DNA from: an uncultured bacterium
Lineage (GTDB): Bacteria; Cyanobacteriota; Vampirovibrionia; Gastranaerophilales; Gastranaerophilaceae
Length of the DNA stretch: 14,762 bases
Assembly: GCA_900554095.1 (NCBI GenBank)
Contig: USGC01000027.1
Span: forward strand, 1 to 14,762
Direction of reading: 5' to 3'
In this document: positions 14,685 to 14,762 of the stretch, piece after piece
Layout of the letters: each line of letters opens with the position of its first letter
Numbering within the stretch: the stretch's first letter is position 1
Program-made: the position numbers and the translations under genes
The notes under the pieces: generated by a model
What the model was told of the DNA's origin: nothing
Database searches by the model: none
What the model saw: only the letters and a program-made list of their open reading frames with translations

Positions 14685-14762
14685 TTACTTTTCCGGGTTA
14701 AACTTGTATTCTAATTTCATGTTTAGTTTGTCCAGAATTTCATTGTAATTCACTGATACAGG
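14685..14762 (-). CDS. C-terminal end of an unidentified protein (partial)
   Basis: On the minus strand an open frame runs from the right edge for 25 codons to a TAA at 14685-14687, encoding a charged, Lys/Glu/Asn-rich tail that ends F-N-P-E-K. Codon use looks like that of neighbouring genes, and the stop lies 23 bp before rsmI on the same strand, fitting an upstream operon partner. Too little is present to name it, and a chance open frame cannot be excluded. Confidence 0.45.
   Translation of the reverse strand, partial: PVSVNYNEILDKLNMKLEYKFNPEK

Noticed and set aside
1..14762. CRISPR array, tRNA/rRNA, insertion sequence or prophage signatures
   Set aside because: No regularly spaced direct repeats, cloverleaf-like sequence, transposase or integrase frames were seen.

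Overview
The window looks like part of a chromosome from an AT-rich, Gram-negative, probably fermentative bacterium. Gram-negative character comes from an Omp85/BamA outer-membrane assembly protein followed by a Skp/OmpH periplasmic chaperone. Energy metabolism is suggested by a fused ADP-forming acetate-CoA ligase, an enzyme of fermenters. The three-POTRA Omp85 and several unrecognised proteins sharing a short N-terminal motif ending in an N-F-x-G-like signature make me favour the gut Cyanobacteriota lineage Gastranaerophilales (Melainabacteria/Vampirovibrionia). That placement is an inference from gene style, not from a marker gene.

Layout, left to right. Positions 5-3668 (minus strand) form a probable four-gene operon, in transcription order: a small radical SAM protein, two tandem paralogous small proteins of unknown function, and the ADP-forming acyl-CoA synthetase. 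A good promoter lies just upstream at 3688-3716. A small two-TM membrane protein (3757-4278, plus) diverges from it, apparently on a leaderless transcript. It meets head-on a 521-residue membrane protein of unknown function (4279-5844, minus), with the two stop codons touching. A 194-bp divergent region separates that gene from a 283-residue multi-pass membrane protein (6039-6890, plus).

Positions 6897-13753 (minus) form a second, five-gene co-directional cluster with gaps of 3-32 bp: bamA-like, skp-like, uridine phosphorylase, an FlhA/SctV (FHIPEP) cytoplasmic-domain protein lacking any membrane part, and a divergent GH77 4-alpha-glucanotransferase. An extended -10 promoter precedes the bamA-like gene, which starts with TTG. 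rsmI (16S rRNA 2'-O-methyltransferase I) lies upstream at 13849-14661, and the last 25 codons of another minus-strand gene run off the right edge.

The most interesting item is the 492-residue protein at 9047-10525. A DUF4177-like N-terminus and a coiled coil are joined to the soluble export-gate domain of flagellar/type III secretion FlhA, with no transmembrane part and no other secretion genes nearby. The second is the short N-terminal motif shared by otherwise unrelated proteins, including the GH77 enzyme, which could be a lineage-specific sorting tag. No RNA genes, insertion sequences, CRISPR arrays or convincing intrinsic terminators were seen. No gene-free stretch exceeds 300 bp.
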